A DNA stretch of 64,000 nt, taken from NCBI RefSeq assembly GCF_041435115.1, contig NZ_CP108048.1:46652-110651 (forward strand), given 5' to 3'. The position numbers and the translations under genes are program-made. Source of the DNA: Streptomyces sp. NBC_00289. Lineage in GTDB: Bacteria; Actinomycetota; Actinomycetes; Streptomycetales; Streptomycetaceae. The notes beneath the pieces were generated by a model. The model made no database searches. It had not been told where the DNA came from and worked only from the letters and a program-made list of their open reading frames with translations. Shown in pieces: positions 1-8,359 of this stretch. Numbering within the stretch: position 1 is the stretch's first letter; each line of letters begins with the position of its first letter.

Positions 1-241
1 CCTAACGTCCCTTTTGTGGGCCCAGTTCGATGTAGTGCGCCGGGACTCGAAGTGCGCTACGTGATCGAGTAGCGTGAGGGCAACCCTCAGCATCAAGAGG
101 CTATTTGGCGGTCGTTAACGCGCTGACCAGCGAGAATGTCAGCGCCTAGTGACACGCCTTCTCGCTATGCCTCGCCACATCCTCCCTGGTCAGCTCACAT
201 TTTGTAGCTCTAGGTGACGGGAGTTCTGCGGAACTCAGGAT

Positions 242-592
242 GTTGACCGAGTCGATCGCGCACCGGGACCAGTCCAACTCGCCGCGGGATCCGAGTTCGT
301 CGAGGACCAGACGGTGGAGTTTGGCCCACACCCGGGCCTTCGTCCACTCGGTGAATCGCCGGTGAGCCGTCGCTCCGGACGGCCCGAACGACGCGGTCGG
401 CAACTGCTGCCACGTGCAGCCTGATGTCGCCACGAAGACGATTGCGGCCAGCACTTCGCGGTCGCCGTGCCGACGCCGGCCGCCACCCTGGGGCCGCGAT
501 GGCGCCTCCGGCACCACCCGCTGGAACAGCTCCCACAACTCATCCGGCACCAGCCGCTCAACGATCCTCGCCACGACTGGCAGCTTACCCAG
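242..592 (-). pseudogene. IS5-family transposase remnant, N-terminal half
   Basis: The minus strand encodes the N-terminal half of an IS5-type (DUF4096) transposase: a LVPDELWELFQRVVPE start, a GCTWQQLP motif and an RRFTEWTKARVWAKLH helix, ending at the first catalytic Asp region CAIDSVN. Family members continue for another 100 or more residues carrying the remaining catalytic Asp and Glu, which are absent here. The sequence beyond CAIDSVN is unrelated, so the element is 3'-truncated. No terminal inverted repeats were recognised. It is certainly non-functional as a transposase. Confidence 0.8.
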
Positions 593-600
593 CCAAATGA

Positions 601-853
601 GATGACTTCTAAGTCCGAGCTGGACCTGATGGAGGTCGCGGCCACGCTCGAAGTCGAAGGGTTCCGCCCGAAACGTGGGGAGCACTGGCATCCGGAGACC
701 GTCCGTCGGATGCTCGCGAACACGTCCGACCGGTCGCCGACCCTGCGTCGACGCGAGCGGACCGCTAGGGCAGCGCAGTTTGGGGCTGTCAGTGACTGGA
801 ACGGCGCAGCAAACGGCGGACATTATTCACAAAGATTCACCAAGCGGGCATAA
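601..853 (+). pseudogene. possible serine recombinase C-terminal fragment
   Basis: An open frame without a credible start contains residues resembling the helper region of serine recombinases or resolvases (pattern AATLEVEGFRP..RGE.WHPETVRRML). It follows directly on the IS5 remnant on the other strand, as expected in a patchwork of mobile-element debris. The similarity is short and recognised by eye only, so it may be coincidental. Confidence 0.3.
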
Positions 854-860
854 AGCTTTC

Positions 861-1154
861 ATGGCTGACGTTCAGCGCTGGGAGTACCTGTGGGTACGAG
901 TGGAGGAGAAGTGGTGGGAGAAGGAGAACGAGTGGCGCCCCGTTGAGGTATCACTTGACCGCTTCGGGCTAAACGGATGGGAGGTCGTGGGGGTATGCGG
1001 GCCCGCACTCCGAGAGCCTGTCTATGTCGCACAGCGCTCATTCCCCCGTAGCGACTGGGACGTAGAACAGGAGCGGCGAGAAAAGGAGCAAGGGCGCCTC
1101 TTCAGCTGGGCTCTCCTCAAGCGACCAACCAGCCGACCTGGTTCTCCGTGGTGA
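861..1154 (+). CDS. DUF4177-like small protein
   Basis: A 97-residue protein starting MADVQRWEYLWVRV. The pattern W-E-Y near the start followed by LDRFGLNGWEVVGV is that of the DUF4177 family, small proteins of unknown role found widely in bacteria and phages. The C-terminal third is charged (ERREKEQGR) and lacks the domain. The ATG is used because it begins the conserved WEY segment; no clear Shine-Dalgarno sequence precedes it. It lies between IS debris and a broken ligase gene, so it may be a passenger. Function unknown. Confidence 0.5.
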   Translation: MADVQRWEYLWVRVEEKWWEKENEWRPVEVSLDRFGLNGWEVVGVCGPALREPVYVAQRSFPRSDWDVEQERREKEQGRLFSWALLKRPTSRPGSPW

Positions 1155-1769
1155 CGCCGTGGCCGCGGTGAGGCCAGTTGGGGCGGAGTCGGGGACGGTG
1201 CAGGACTCGGGTGTGGCAATTCCGAAGGGGACGACCGAGCACAGTCGGATAGTTGTCGGCGGGAGGCGTGCTCAGTCGTGTCGGCGGGGCCACCGGGTGC
1301 CGCCGTCTGTGCGGCGGCGACCTCCGGTGGGGGTGAGGTCGGGGCGGGCGCGGTGGAAGCGTGCGGGGTGGCGCCACCGGCCGGCAGCATCGCGGGGGAC
1401 GTCGATGCTGACTTCGACCATCAGCTTGGGGTTCACCAGGGTGACGTCCAGTTTCTCGCGGCTGCCCCACCCGGCGGAGAAGGACCAGTCCGTCCAGGGA
1501 TGACCGGGTCCTGCCGGGGCGAGCAGTCCGCCGACTGCGCTGCCGGCCGCCTGGGTGAGCGTGGCAGTGCGGCCGGCGTACTGCAGGTGGCCGTTGTCGT
1601 CGTACCGGCCCAGCAGCAGGGTGCGGGGCGCGGTGAGGGTGCCGGTGACCGGCCGACGACTGCCTCGGTGGTCTCGCGCGGTTTGTACTTCAACCACCCT
1701 CTCGCTGACGGGTGGTAGAAATCCTCGAGCTGCTTGAAGACGCGCCTTCCATGCCGACCGACGACCAGG

Positions 1770-2651
1770 AGCCTTTTTCACGTGTAGATCATGAGGGTGA
1801 GGATCGCGGCAGCTACTGACGTGAGTCTGTTCGGACTGACGCGGGCATGCCGGAAGATCCGCCACTGCTTGATCCGGGAGATGGTTCGCTCGACGGGAGC
1901 ACGCAGTGCGGCGTGGACCTTGTTCGACGTCTTGTGCTTGTCGGGCAGTTCAGTTCCGGGCCGTCGTTTGATCGGGGTGATCACAGTGCCGCCGGCCCCG
2001 ACGTACCCTTTGTCCGCGAGGATCTCGAGGTCCAGTCGCGCGCAGGTGTCGACGATGGCGTGCTCGCGGGCGGCCGTCACATCGTGGGTGCCGCCCGGAA
2101 GGGCGGGTGACATCCACAGCAGTTTGCCCTCTTCTGCCGCAATGACCTGCAGATTCACGCCCTCGCGGCGGACCTTGCCGGAGAAGTGCCCCGGCGCCTG
2201 GACCCGGTCGGTCTCCGCGACGGTGCCATCCAGCAGCACGTAGCCGTCCGTGTGATGACTGGTGAGCGCCTCGGTCAACGACGGCGCGTGCTCCGCAAGT
2301 TGCCCGATCGTGTGGTTCACGTAGCGCCAGGCGGTGGCCGTGCTGATGCCGAAGCCTGCGGCGATCTGTTCGAGGGTGTCGTGCTTGCGCAGGTAGACCA
2401 GGGTGCACCGGGCCCGGTCGTACGGACGCAGTCTGCAGCGCCGGCCGGCTTCACAGGACGCGATCACCATCGTGACCAGCTCCAGGAGCTCCGGATCGAC
2501 ATCGCATCCGGCAGGATAGGAGAACACGGGGCATCTCCGCAGGTGAAGGTTATGCCTGGCGACTCTCCAAACCAACGGGATGCCCCGTTCGGCACGCCAC
2601 CGTCAACACTTCACCGACGCTCACCCGCAGGCCGTACAAGTGAAAAAGGCT
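1770..2651 (-). mobile_element. 882-bp IS5-family element, copy 1
   Basis: An intact element bounded by imperfect inverted repeats (AGCCTTTTTCACGTGTA at one end, AGCCTTTTTCACTTGTA at the other) and by a direct 5-bp duplication CCAGG (1765-1769 and 2652-2656). Two near-identical copies occur at 36371 and 52161. Size, single transposase and repeats resemble IS112 of Streptomyces albus, an ~880-bp IS5-group element; that match is from memory and not verified. It has split the ligase gene. Confidence 0.9.
1778..2527 (-). CDS. IS5-family transposase (DDE_Tnp_4), IS copy 1
   Basis: A 249-aa transposase with an N-terminal helix-turn-helix (LEQIAAGFGISTATAWRYVN) and a DDE_Tnp_4 catalytic domain: first Asp in VLLDGT, second in ADKGYVG, Glu in VERTISRIKQW. 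The start is a GTG encoding the V of CPVFSYPAG, preceded by GGAG at 7 bases; upstream in-frame codons run into the terminal repeat and are probably not translated. The stop codon lies inside the opposite terminal repeat. This copy reads GYVGAGG where copies 2 and 3 read GYVGTGG, so it is slightly diverged. All catalytic residues are present. Confidence 0.9.
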   Translation of the reverse strand: MFSYPAGCDVDPELLELVTMVIASCEAGRRCRLRPYDRARCTLVYLRKHDTLEQIAAGFGISTATAWRYVNHTIGQLAEHAPSLTEALTSHHTDGYVLLDGTVAETDRVQAPGHFSGKVRREGVNLQVIAAEEGKLLWMSPALPGGTHDVTAAREHAIVDTCARLDLEILADKGYVGAGGTVITPIKRRPGTELPDKHKTSNKVHAALRAPVERTISRIKQWRIFRHARVSPNRLTSVAAAILTLMIYT

Positions 2652-3375
2652 CCAGGTCAGCCACTCGCGGACGGTGTCGGCCTCGGTGGTCGACGGGCAC
2701 AGCACCCACGGCGCCGACAGCCGACGGTCGGCGAACACCGACTCCAGCGCGGCCCTGCGCCGCCGATAAGGCCAGCTGGTCGTATCGGTGCCCGACAGCC
2801 GCAGCAGATCGAAGGCAACGAAATGGGCCGGCCACTCGCCCGCGGCCCGGGCCGCCTGGGCGCCCCGGCGCTGGAGCCGGTGCTGCAGCTGCTCGAAGGC
2901 GAGCCGGCCCGCGGCGTCCCAGACGACCAACTCACCGTCCGGCGCGGTCGCGTCCGGCAGCTGCGCGGCCTCGGCCCCGATCTCCGGGAACGCCGACAGC
3001 ATCTCGGTGCCGCGCCTGGAGCGCAGCACGACCCGATCCGCGTCGATGGAGAGCAGGGCCCGGAAGCCGTCCCATTTCGGTTCTGCGGCCCATCCGGGCC
3101 GCAGAGTGGGGTTGGGCACGGGGGTGGCGAGCATCGGCCTCTGGCAGCGTCCAGGTCACAGGCCCATGTCTCACCAAGATCGTCCGTCCGCAATCCGGCG
3201 GCGCACGTACCCCGACCACGGGCCTGACCACGGTCTGGGCACCCCCGCCTGTCACCCCGACCACAGCAGGTCAGCGCGTTGGGGCACCTCACTGGCCTTG
3301 CGCATTATTCGCACATGCCCCTGGTCTCCTGACCGCCCGGGGCGGTGTCGTTCGCCCGGCCGGCGGGCCTGACGG

Positions 3376-3585
3376 CTATGTATCGGGCTGCTGGCGTAGA
3401 TCCAGGAAGAAGCGCAGCCGGATACCGATCTCGCCTGGCTCTCGCATGGTGGCGTCTGCCGGTGCGATGACGCATCGTGCGGCGAGCAGCTCCTGGACGG
3501 CGAAGGCGGTGGCATCGTCGGCGGCCGCGATCTCCACCACGGCCAGACCCGGCTCCGCCGGGTGCGCCTCATTGATCGGTCTCAT
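3376..3585 (-). CDS. DUF6207 family protein
   Basis: A 69-residue protein starting MRPINEAHPAEPGLAVVEIAAADDATAFAVQELLAAR and ending RLRFFLDLRQ. This is the pattern of DUF6207, a small Streptomyces-specific family of unknown function common on plasmids and chromosome arms. The ATG at MRPINE is chosen because family members begin there. It stands alone between the ligase remnant and a cysteine-rich ORF. Confidence 0.75.
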   Translation of the reverse strand: MRPINEAHPAEPGLAVVEIAAADDATAFAVQELLAARCVIAPADATMREPGEIGIRLRFFLDLRQQPDT

Positions 3586-3726
3586 GCCCGCCACAACGCG
3601 GCTGAAGCGACGGCAGTTCGCAGATCCGTGCTGCTTCACCCGACCGAGCTGGTGTAGCGCTGCGGGGGTGACGCACCAGCTGGATATGTACGTGGGCACA
3701 GCCGGGCCCCAGTTCCTCTACGGGCC

Positions 3727-3981
3727 TCACCCTGCCCGAAGTACGCGGGGGAGTGCTTCGGGTAGACATCGTTGGTTGCCGAGCGCGTCTACGGTCGGTT
3801 GCTGGTGAAGCGGACGTGGTGCCCCAGTTCTTCTGGACGGGTCCATGCACCACTGGCACAAGGACAGGCCGCTGGCGCCGTACTTGTGGGTGTGGCGCTG
3901 GCAGCCAGAGCACAGGCCGACCAGGCCGCTGGAGCAGGTGAAGGTGGAGGGGTCGGGCTCGCTGATCGGCGGTGGCGGGGG
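3727..3981 (-). CDS. small CxxC...CxxC protein, start uncertain
   Basis: A minus-strand frame encodes LCSGCQRHTHKYGASGLSLC then QWC, i.e. two CxxC pairs about 16 residues apart, typical of a small zinc ribbon, followed by a basic tail. A proline-rich stretch precedes the first pair and no convincing ATG or GTG was found, so the 5' end given is only the limit of the clearly coding frame. Zinc binding is inferred from Cys spacing only. It could be a truncated gene. Confidence 0.45.
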   Translation of the reverse strand, partial: PPPPPISEPDPSTFTCSSGLVGLCSGCQRHTHKYGASGLSLCQWCMDPSRRTGAPRPLHQQPTVDALGNQRCLPEALPRVLRAG

Positions 3982-4056
3982 AGCGGCGGTCAGCGGGGTG
4001 TCCTGTCGCGGGTGTCGGGCGGGTGGATCACCGCGACGGAAGGGGCGGGGTGCCGG

Positions 4057-4431
4057 TCAGTGCATCGCGGTGGGGGAGGCCGGGCCAGCGGGTAAGTCGG
4101 GGATGTCCAGGGCGTTGTCGGGCTGGCAGTGGCCGCAGGCGCGCACGTCGGCGGCCAGGAGTCGGCGTGCTTCGTCGCGGGGTATGGGGCGCCGGCGTTT
4201 GCCTGCCGCGTAGCAGCCGCCGATGTGGACTTCGATGGGCGGGCGGCCGGCGCCGATGCCGAGCTCCACGATCCAGTCTGGCTCTGCGGGCCGGTTCGTA
4301 CAGCCGTGTTCCTGTTCGGCCTCCCGCTGCTGGACAGCGGCGATTTGGCTGTCGATGCGCTGCAGCCACATGGTGTGCCACACCCGCAGGGTGAGCAGCC
4401 TGGCGAGGTCCGGCGGCAGGTCATCGAACAT
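4057..4431 (-). CDS. DUF6233 family protein
   Basis: A 124-aa protein beginning MFDDLPPDLARLLTLRVWH, with a helical Gln/Glu-rich segment (IDSQIAAVQQREAEQE), then PDWIVELGIGAGRPPIEVHIG and a C-terminal CGHCQPDNAL pair. This order matches the Streptomyces DUF6233 family, function unknown. The chosen ATG has GGAA five bases upstream and starts where family similarity begins; a longer frame extends to 4560. A second, more distant relative is at 41594-42040. Confidence 0.65.
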   Translation of the reverse strand: MFDDLPPDLARLLTLRVWHTMWLQRIDSQIAAVQQREAEQEHGCTNRPAEPDWIVELGIGAGRPPIEVHIGGCYAAGKRRRPIPRDEARRLLAADVRACGHCQPDNALDIPDLPAGPASPTAMH

Positions 4432-4918
4432 GTTTCCGATTCTAGGTGTATGGGCCACCACATGAGCCATCACCCGGCGCGTGTCCGCCGGTGTCGCTTC
4501 ACTGAGTGGCCGCCCTGCCGGCACAACACCCCGACGGGGCGAAACCGTGGTCGGGGTCATGGTCGGCCTCCAGCGTTCTCCCTGCGTTACTCCTGAGATG
4601 GGCAGAAACTGCGCATCGGTGCGCTGGGGCCGTGGTCGGTCAGCGGCGCGGCGAGGACGGAGATCTCGCGCTGGAAGCCGGAGGGGGCCAGGTGGCGGGC
4701 GGCCACGTGCAGGCCTGGATGCGGCTCTCCACTCCGGTGAGGCAGCTGCCCCGAGGATGAACAGGACTCTGGGGGAGGGGGGAGTGCCATCGCGGCCTGG
4801 GCAGACTGGTCCTTTCAGGTGAGGTCGGGTGGGTGTCGGCGACTCCTGAAAAGTGGTTCTGGATCACTTTCCGTGCCAGGGCCACGGAGGGTCACCGAAA
4901 CCGAGATCATGAACCCTC
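4432..4918. other. gene-free stretch
   Basis: About 490 bases between the DUF6233 gene and the ISL3 remnant. Open frames exist on both strands but none shows recognisable domains or a good start. No strong hairpin or repeat was noticed. Confidence 0.4.
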
Positions 4919-5450
4919 GTGACTGACGCGCTCCTCCAAGACCTTTGGTTCCACCACGCTGATGACGTCGTGCTCGACGCCATCGCCGTCCGCGGCGAGT
5001 TGGTGACCGTCCAAGCCGCCGCGAGGTCCGGCCGAGCGCCATGTCCGGGCTGCGGGACCAGCTCGACACGGGTACACAGTCGCTACGTACGCCGCCTGGA
5101 CGACACTGCAACTGGTCAACGTCGCGTGATCATCGAGTTACAGGTGCGCCGGTTCCGCTGCCACCAACAGGCCTGCTCCAAGGCGCCGAGTTGATGAACA
5201 ACCGCCACGGACACCGGCTCAAGGACTGGATCGCACAAGTGCAGGCCGACTCGATCCCGGCCCTGCGGACCTTCGCGACCGGCCTCGAACAAGACCTCGA
5301 CGCCGTCGTCGCCGGCCTGAGCCTGCGCTACAGCTCCGGCGCCGTCGAAGGCCACAATAACAAGATCAAGATGCTGAAGCGCCAGATGTTCGGCCGCGCC
5401 AACTTCGACCTCCTGCGCAAGCGCGTCCTGCACGCGTGGGCTTGGCGCAC
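4919..5450 (+). pseudogene. ISL3-family transposase with internal deletion
   Basis: Positions 4919-5190 encode the N-terminal zinc-finger part of an ISL3 transposase (CPGCGTSSTRVHSRYVRRL and RRFRCHQQAC). Positions ~5191-5450, in another frame, encode the extreme C-terminus: RHGHRLKDWIAQV, LSLRYSSGAVEGHNNKIKMLKRQMFGRANFDLLRKRVL, which includes the catalytic Glu segment. Roughly 250 residues of the middle are missing and the two ends are fused out of frame. The C-terminal piece abuts a truncated plasmid gene, so the deletion also cut the conjugation module. Confidence 0.85.
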
Positions 5451-5569
5451 AGCGCGCAGGGGCGGTCCTGCCAGCGGTCGAAGTGCCGACTGTCGCGCCA
5501 GTCCAGGAGGCTGCCGGGAGCCGGGACCAGTCCCGGCTCGAACAGCGGCTCCTTGCGGGGGTCGGTCAT
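5438..5569 (-). pseudogene. truncated small plasmid gene downstream of the GGDEF gene
   Basis: The frame MTDPRKEPLFEPGLVPAPGS, then RHFDRWQDRPCALCAKPTRAG, starts with an ATG overlapping the stop of the GGDEF gene (ATGA), so the two were translationally coupled. A single CxxC remains before the frame runs into the ISL3 remnant. Similar short Cys-containing proteins sit at the end of Streptomyces conjugative-element operons (recalled, not checked). The 3' part appears to have been lost with the ISL3 deletion. Confidence 0.5.
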
Positions 5570-6243
5570 CCGATGGTCAGGTGGGTGCCGGGGCGGCCGG
5601 GGCGGCGTCCGTGCACCGTGGGCGTGTAGGCGTCCTGCCGGGTCGCCGTGTAGCCGGCCGGCTTCTCGCGGGTCTTGACGCGGTACATGGCCATGTCGGC
5701 GCCGCGCAGCAGGCGGGCAGCGCCGGCCGTCTCGGGCAGGTCGATAGCGCGCGCGATGCCGATCGACACGGCCGGGTGCAGGGGGTGTCCGGCGTGGTCG
5801 AGGGGCTGCTCCAGCTGCTTGAGCAGCGCGGCGATCTCCCGCGCGGTCGCGGTGGGCGGCAGCAGAACAGCGGCGGCGAATTCGTCGCCTCCCAGGCGTG
5901 CGGCGATGCCTCCGCGGGCGGCGGCCCATGCGCCGATGCGATGGCCGGTGGCGGCGATGAGGGTGTCGCCGGCTGCGTGTCCGAGGCTGTCGTTGACGGC
6001 CTTCAGTCCGTCGGCGTCGGCGACCAGGACGTGCAGCTGCTCGCGGCGTGTGCGGGCGAGGCGTTCGGTGCGGTCGGTGAGGGCGTCGCGGCCGGGCAGT
6101 CCGGTCAGCGGGTCCTTGCGGGCGGCGTCCAGCTGGCGGCGCACGCGGACGTTGTCGGCGAGCAGCGCGGTCAGCGCGAGCGGCACGGTGGCCGCGATGA
6201 TCAGTGTGCGGGACCGCTGACGTAATGCAGTGGGGGCGGGCAT
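5566..6243 (-). CDS. GGDEF-domain protein with N-terminal membrane anchor
   Basis: A 225-aa protein. Residues ~11-30 form a hydrophobic helix (TLIIAATVPLALTALLA), followed by a short basic linker and a GGDEF domain starting at DPLTGLPGRD, with LGGDEFAAA at 118-124. GGDEF domains with an intact motif can make cyclic di-GMP from two GTP. The RxxD inhibitory site normally five residues before the motif is absent. Later residues (SIGIARAID, RADMAMYRVK-type pattern) fit the domain end. It is preceded by a strong hairpin and overlaps a truncated gene downstream. It is the distal gene of the conjugation region; enzymatic activity is inferred, not shown. Confidence 0.85.
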   Translation of the reverse strand: MPAPTALRQRSRTLIIAATVPLALTALLADNVRVRRQLDAARKDPLTGLPGRDALTDRTERLARTRREQLHVLVADADGLKAVNDSLGHAAGDTLIAATGHRIGAWAAARGGIAARLGGDEFAAAVLLPPTATAREIAALLKQLEQPLDHAGHPLHPAVSIGIARAIDLPETAGAARLLRGADMAMYRVKTREKPAGYTATRQDAYTPTVHGRRPGRPGTHLTIG

Positions 6244-6282
6244 GATGGCTCCTGTTCTCGCCCTTCGGGGCGGGGCATGAGG

Positions 6283-6321
6283 AAGGCGCACCCGGTGCTG
6301 TGCAGGCGGAGGGTGCGCCTT
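6283..6321 (-). terminator. strong hairpin upstream of the GGDEF gene
   Basis: A perfect 11-bp inverted repeat, AAGGCGCACCC (6283-6293) and GGGTGCGCCTT (6311-6321), with a 17-base loop. It lies between the end of the 6454-6966 gene and the GGDEF start, so it probably terminates leftward transcription. No U-tract follows, as is usual in Streptomyces. Confidence 0.6.
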
Positions 6322-6453
6322 TCGCGTTGATCATTCGATTCCGGTCCGACCGCAGGTCGGGCATGCTGGATGGTGCTTCTGTCTTGTGATGGGGATGGGA
6401 GCGCCCGGGGCGGTCGATGCGCCTTGCCGATGCTGCGGCCGTCCCGGGTCCCG

Positions 6454-6966
6454 CTACCGCCAGGAGCTGGCGGGGCCGATGTGCGGCACGGTTTTCACGC
6501 TGGCGCAGTCGAGCGGGTCCCGGTCGTCGTGCGGGGAGCGGCCGCAGGTGGGCCGGAGCTCCGTGAGGATGTCCATGAGGACGTCCTCGGAGTCGAGGCC
6601 GATGTCGACGTAGCCACGGCCGCACGTACACGGCACGATCAGGGTGAGCACGTCACTCGCACCGTCGGCCTCGCTGATGCGCAGCGTGTGGTGCAGCCAC
6701 AGGCCGCCGTCCAGCCACGCCACCGCCGACGCCTCCCACCCGCGGCGACCGGCCTCGAGGACAGCCGGATACCCGTGCCACGCCACCGCGTCGACGACCT
6801 GCTCGAGGGAGTAGGCGTAGACGTGGTGCGCGGCCGCAGTCTCGGCGTCGTCGCGCTGCTCCTGATCGGTGGGGGCGCCACCCTCCTGGTCGGCGAGATC
6901 CAGCAGGTAGGCGAGCGGGGAGTCCGCGCCGTACGCGCGGGCTGGGCTGTGCAGGGTGTCCGTCAT
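6454..6966 (-). CDS. conserved hypothetical protein of the conjugative module
   Basis: A 170-aa acidic protein starting MTDTLHSPARAYG, with GGGAG seven bases upstream of the ATG. The centre reads HHVYAYSLEQVVDAVAWHGYPAVLEAGRR and the C-terminal half contains CTCGRGYVDIGLDSEDVL, a possible single metal knuckle. There is no membrane segment. No domain was recognised, but its position between the Pycsar-like and GGDEF genes suggests an accessory role in the element. Function unknown. Confidence 0.6.
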   Translation of the reverse strand: MTDTLHSPARAYGADSPLAYLLDLADQEGGAPTDQEQRDDAETAAAHHVYAYSLEQVVDAVAWHGYPAVLEAGRRGWEASAVAWLDGGLWLHHTLRISEADGASDVLTLIVPCTCGRGYVDIGLDSEDVLMDILTELRPTCGRSPHDDRDPLDCASVKTVPHIGPASSWR

Positions 6967-7075
6967 TCGGGTCTCCCAGTCGGTTCGTTGTGCCGGGCCG
7001 GACTGTCCGGTCCACCGCCCGGCCCCGCCCACGCCAGTGACAGCACTGGATAGAGCGAGGCGGGAGGGAGGACCG

Positions 7076-7581
7076 TCAGATCAGGGCACTGGCGCCAGCC
7101 AGCAGGAGCAGGGCGAGAGCGGCGAGACTCAGGTCGACCGCGCGCAGCTGGCGGTACTTGCCGACCGCAATCCGGGACAACACCCGGATACGGGCGGCAC
7201 GAGTGTCGCCCTGCATGCAGGCGACGATCTCGTGGTCGTCGTCCAGGCCGGCCCACGGAAACGATGCGCGTCCATCGCCGCCCAGGCGGGGCCGGACCAC
7301 CAGGAGCAGCAGGACAGCGGCCGCGGCCAGAGCCAGGACAGCGACCTCACCTAAGGCCCGGGGAGCGGCGGCAGGTGCGGGTCGGCAACGGACGCGAGGC
7401 CGGCCAGGACGGCGCCGTTGAAAGCGAGCAGCAGGGAGGCCTTGCCGTCGGTGCGGGCGGAAACGCCCGCCACCGTAGCGCAGGCGGCGTCCAGGTTCTG
7501 GTCCGCGTCGACGGTGGCCGTGTCGAGGCCCGCCGTGGCGGTGGGCGCGGATGGGGTGCGGGAAGACCAGGCAAGAGCCAT
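7076..7581 (-). pseudogene. Pycsar-effector-like (DUF5706) membrane protein, frameshifted
   Basis: Two frames together encode one protein. The first (7581-7351) reads MALAWSSRTP, then DADQNLDAACATVAGVSARTDGKASLLLAFNGAVLAGLAS. The second (from ~7360 to 7076) reads RALGEVAVLALAAAAVLLLL, then RPRLGGD, the DDHEIVACMQGDTRAARIRVLSRIAVGKYRQLR segment and a last hydrophobic helix. This combination, with three or more membrane helices and the ARTDxKASLLL motif, is the pattern of proteins annotated as Pycsar system effectors (PycTM). The frame changes in a CCCCGGG run near 7358-7364, consistent with a one-base indel or a sequencing error. GGAG precedes the start. No uridylate or cytidylate cyclase gene is nearby. 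Confidence 0.7.
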
Positions 7582-7611
7582 GGGTGACTACTCCTTCGGC
7601 CAGCTCGTTGA

Positions 7612-8043
7612 TCAGGCGGCGAGGTGATGGGTGGTGTCAGCGGGGAGGGTGTAGGTGCCGGGGGCGGCGGGGGTTCCGTCGAAACACTCCAAGCACATGC
7701 CGAGGGTGCGCAGCGGCAAGCACGCGTCATAGCGTCGGCGGCACCGGGGACAGGTCTGTCTCGCTGCCATCGCGCGATCGAGCGCTGCTTCCTTGGCCAG
7801 CGTCATCGGCCGTACCGGCTTCGCCAGGTCGATGCGGTAGAAGTAGGCCACCCTGCGGCCACCGCGCCAGGTGACCTCCACGACGGGGTCCTGGCCGCCG
7901 GGGCGCAAAGACCCAAAGCACGTAACTGGCGGCGCGTGGCTAGCCCTTTCGGGGCCTGGCCCCAGTCGTAACGGGAACCGGTCGATTCCGTCGTCGTAGA
8001 CGTCGACGTCGACCAGTTCCTCCTTCGGCCGGCTACCCATCAC
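7612..8043 (-). CDS. RRQRL-type zinc-binding protein with a scrambled motif
   Basis: A 143-aa protein starting MGSRPKEELVDVDVYDDGID, with LRPGGQDPVVEVTWRGGRRVAYFYRIDLAKPVRPMT in the middle and CPRCRRRYD and CLPL..GMCLEC cysteine pairs at the C-terminus. This is the layout of Streptomyces RRQRL-motif zinc-binding proteins found in integrative and conjugative elements. The diagnostic motif is missing from the reading frame, but the next frame over the same DNA (~7945-7975) reads LATRRQLRALGL, so two compensating indels seem to flank it. Zinc binding is inferred from the Cys pairs. Confidence 0.65.
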   Translation of the reverse strand: MMGSRPKEELVDVDVYDDGIDRFPLRLGPGPERASHAPPVTCFGSLRPGGQDPVVEVTWRGGRRVAYFYRIDLAKPVRPMTLAKEAALDRAMAARQTCPRCRRRYDACLPLRTLGMCLECFDGTPAAPGTYTLPADTTHHLAA

Positions 8044-8359
8044 GCACTCCAGGTGCCGGGCAGGCGGTCGGGGCGGTGCGGGTAGCGGGGGCCGGCCGAT
8101 CCGGCGGCGCGGGCGGGAAATGAGCACGCGTGATCTCCTCCAACAGGTTGGGCGGGGCAGCACTGCGCCCGCCGGCGTTTTCGTCGGCGGGCGCGGAAGG
8201 CGGGTGGGGCAGGTGGCCGGGCGGCCTGTTCGGTCCTCGCAAAACCGCGCCGATCGGGGCAGGGCGGGAGCCAGGCGGAGCACCTGGAAGGTGAGAGGAC
8301 AGGCTGACGGCCCGCACCCGGGAAGGGGGCGGGCCGTCGCCGCTAGAAGGGAGATTGCG
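8044..8359. terminator. intergenic region with terminator at 8307-8337
   Basis: No gene was recognised here. A perfect 9-bp stem, ACGGCCCGC (8307-8315) and GCGGGCCGT (8329-8337), with a 13-base loop lies just past the stop of the VirB4-like gene and probably ends the transfer operon transcript. Confidence 0.6.

Larger units (their letters stand above)
1272..3134 (-). pseudogene. ATP-dependent DNA ligase, broken by an IS and frameshifts
   Basis: The N-terminal part (3134 down to 2652) has the ligase nucleotidyl-transfer motif PKWDGFRAL (Lys is the AMP acceptor), the DGELVVWD motif and VAFDLLRLSG, like short LigC-type ATP-dependent ligases. It stops at VREWLT, where an 882-bp IS is inserted. 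Beyond the IS, one frame reads FKQLEDFYHPSARGWLKYKPRETTEAVVG (shown by positions ~1655-1745) and another reads VTGTLTAP through the OB-fold end FSAGWG..LDVTLV..LMVEVSIDV and GRWRHPARFHR. Removing the IS and one copy of its CCAGG duplication restores VREWLTWSSVGMEG, the expected context before motif IV. Besides the IS there is one frameshift near 1730-1745 and one near 1650. Non-functional as it stands. Confidence 0.85.

Noticed and set aside
1..150. Left edge of the window as a second telomere
   Set aside because: It lacks the series of hairpins with short loops; only weak, isolated inverted repeats were seen and IS debris begins at once.
2186..3808. A 540-codon plus-strand frame across the IS and the ligase gene
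   Set aside because: It is antisense to well-supported genes and has a Pro/Arg-rich composition without domains.
5366..6631. A 421-codon minus-strand frame across the GGDEF gene
   Set aside because: Arg/Pro-rich shadow in another frame of the GGDEF gene; only its last part (5438-5569) matches a plausible short gene.
5566..7581. GGDEF gene and Pycsar-like effector as a complete CBASS/Pycsar defence pair
   Set aside because: GGDEF proteins make cyclic di-GMP rather than cyclic CMP/UMP, the genes are separated by another gene and a terminator, and the effector frame is broken.
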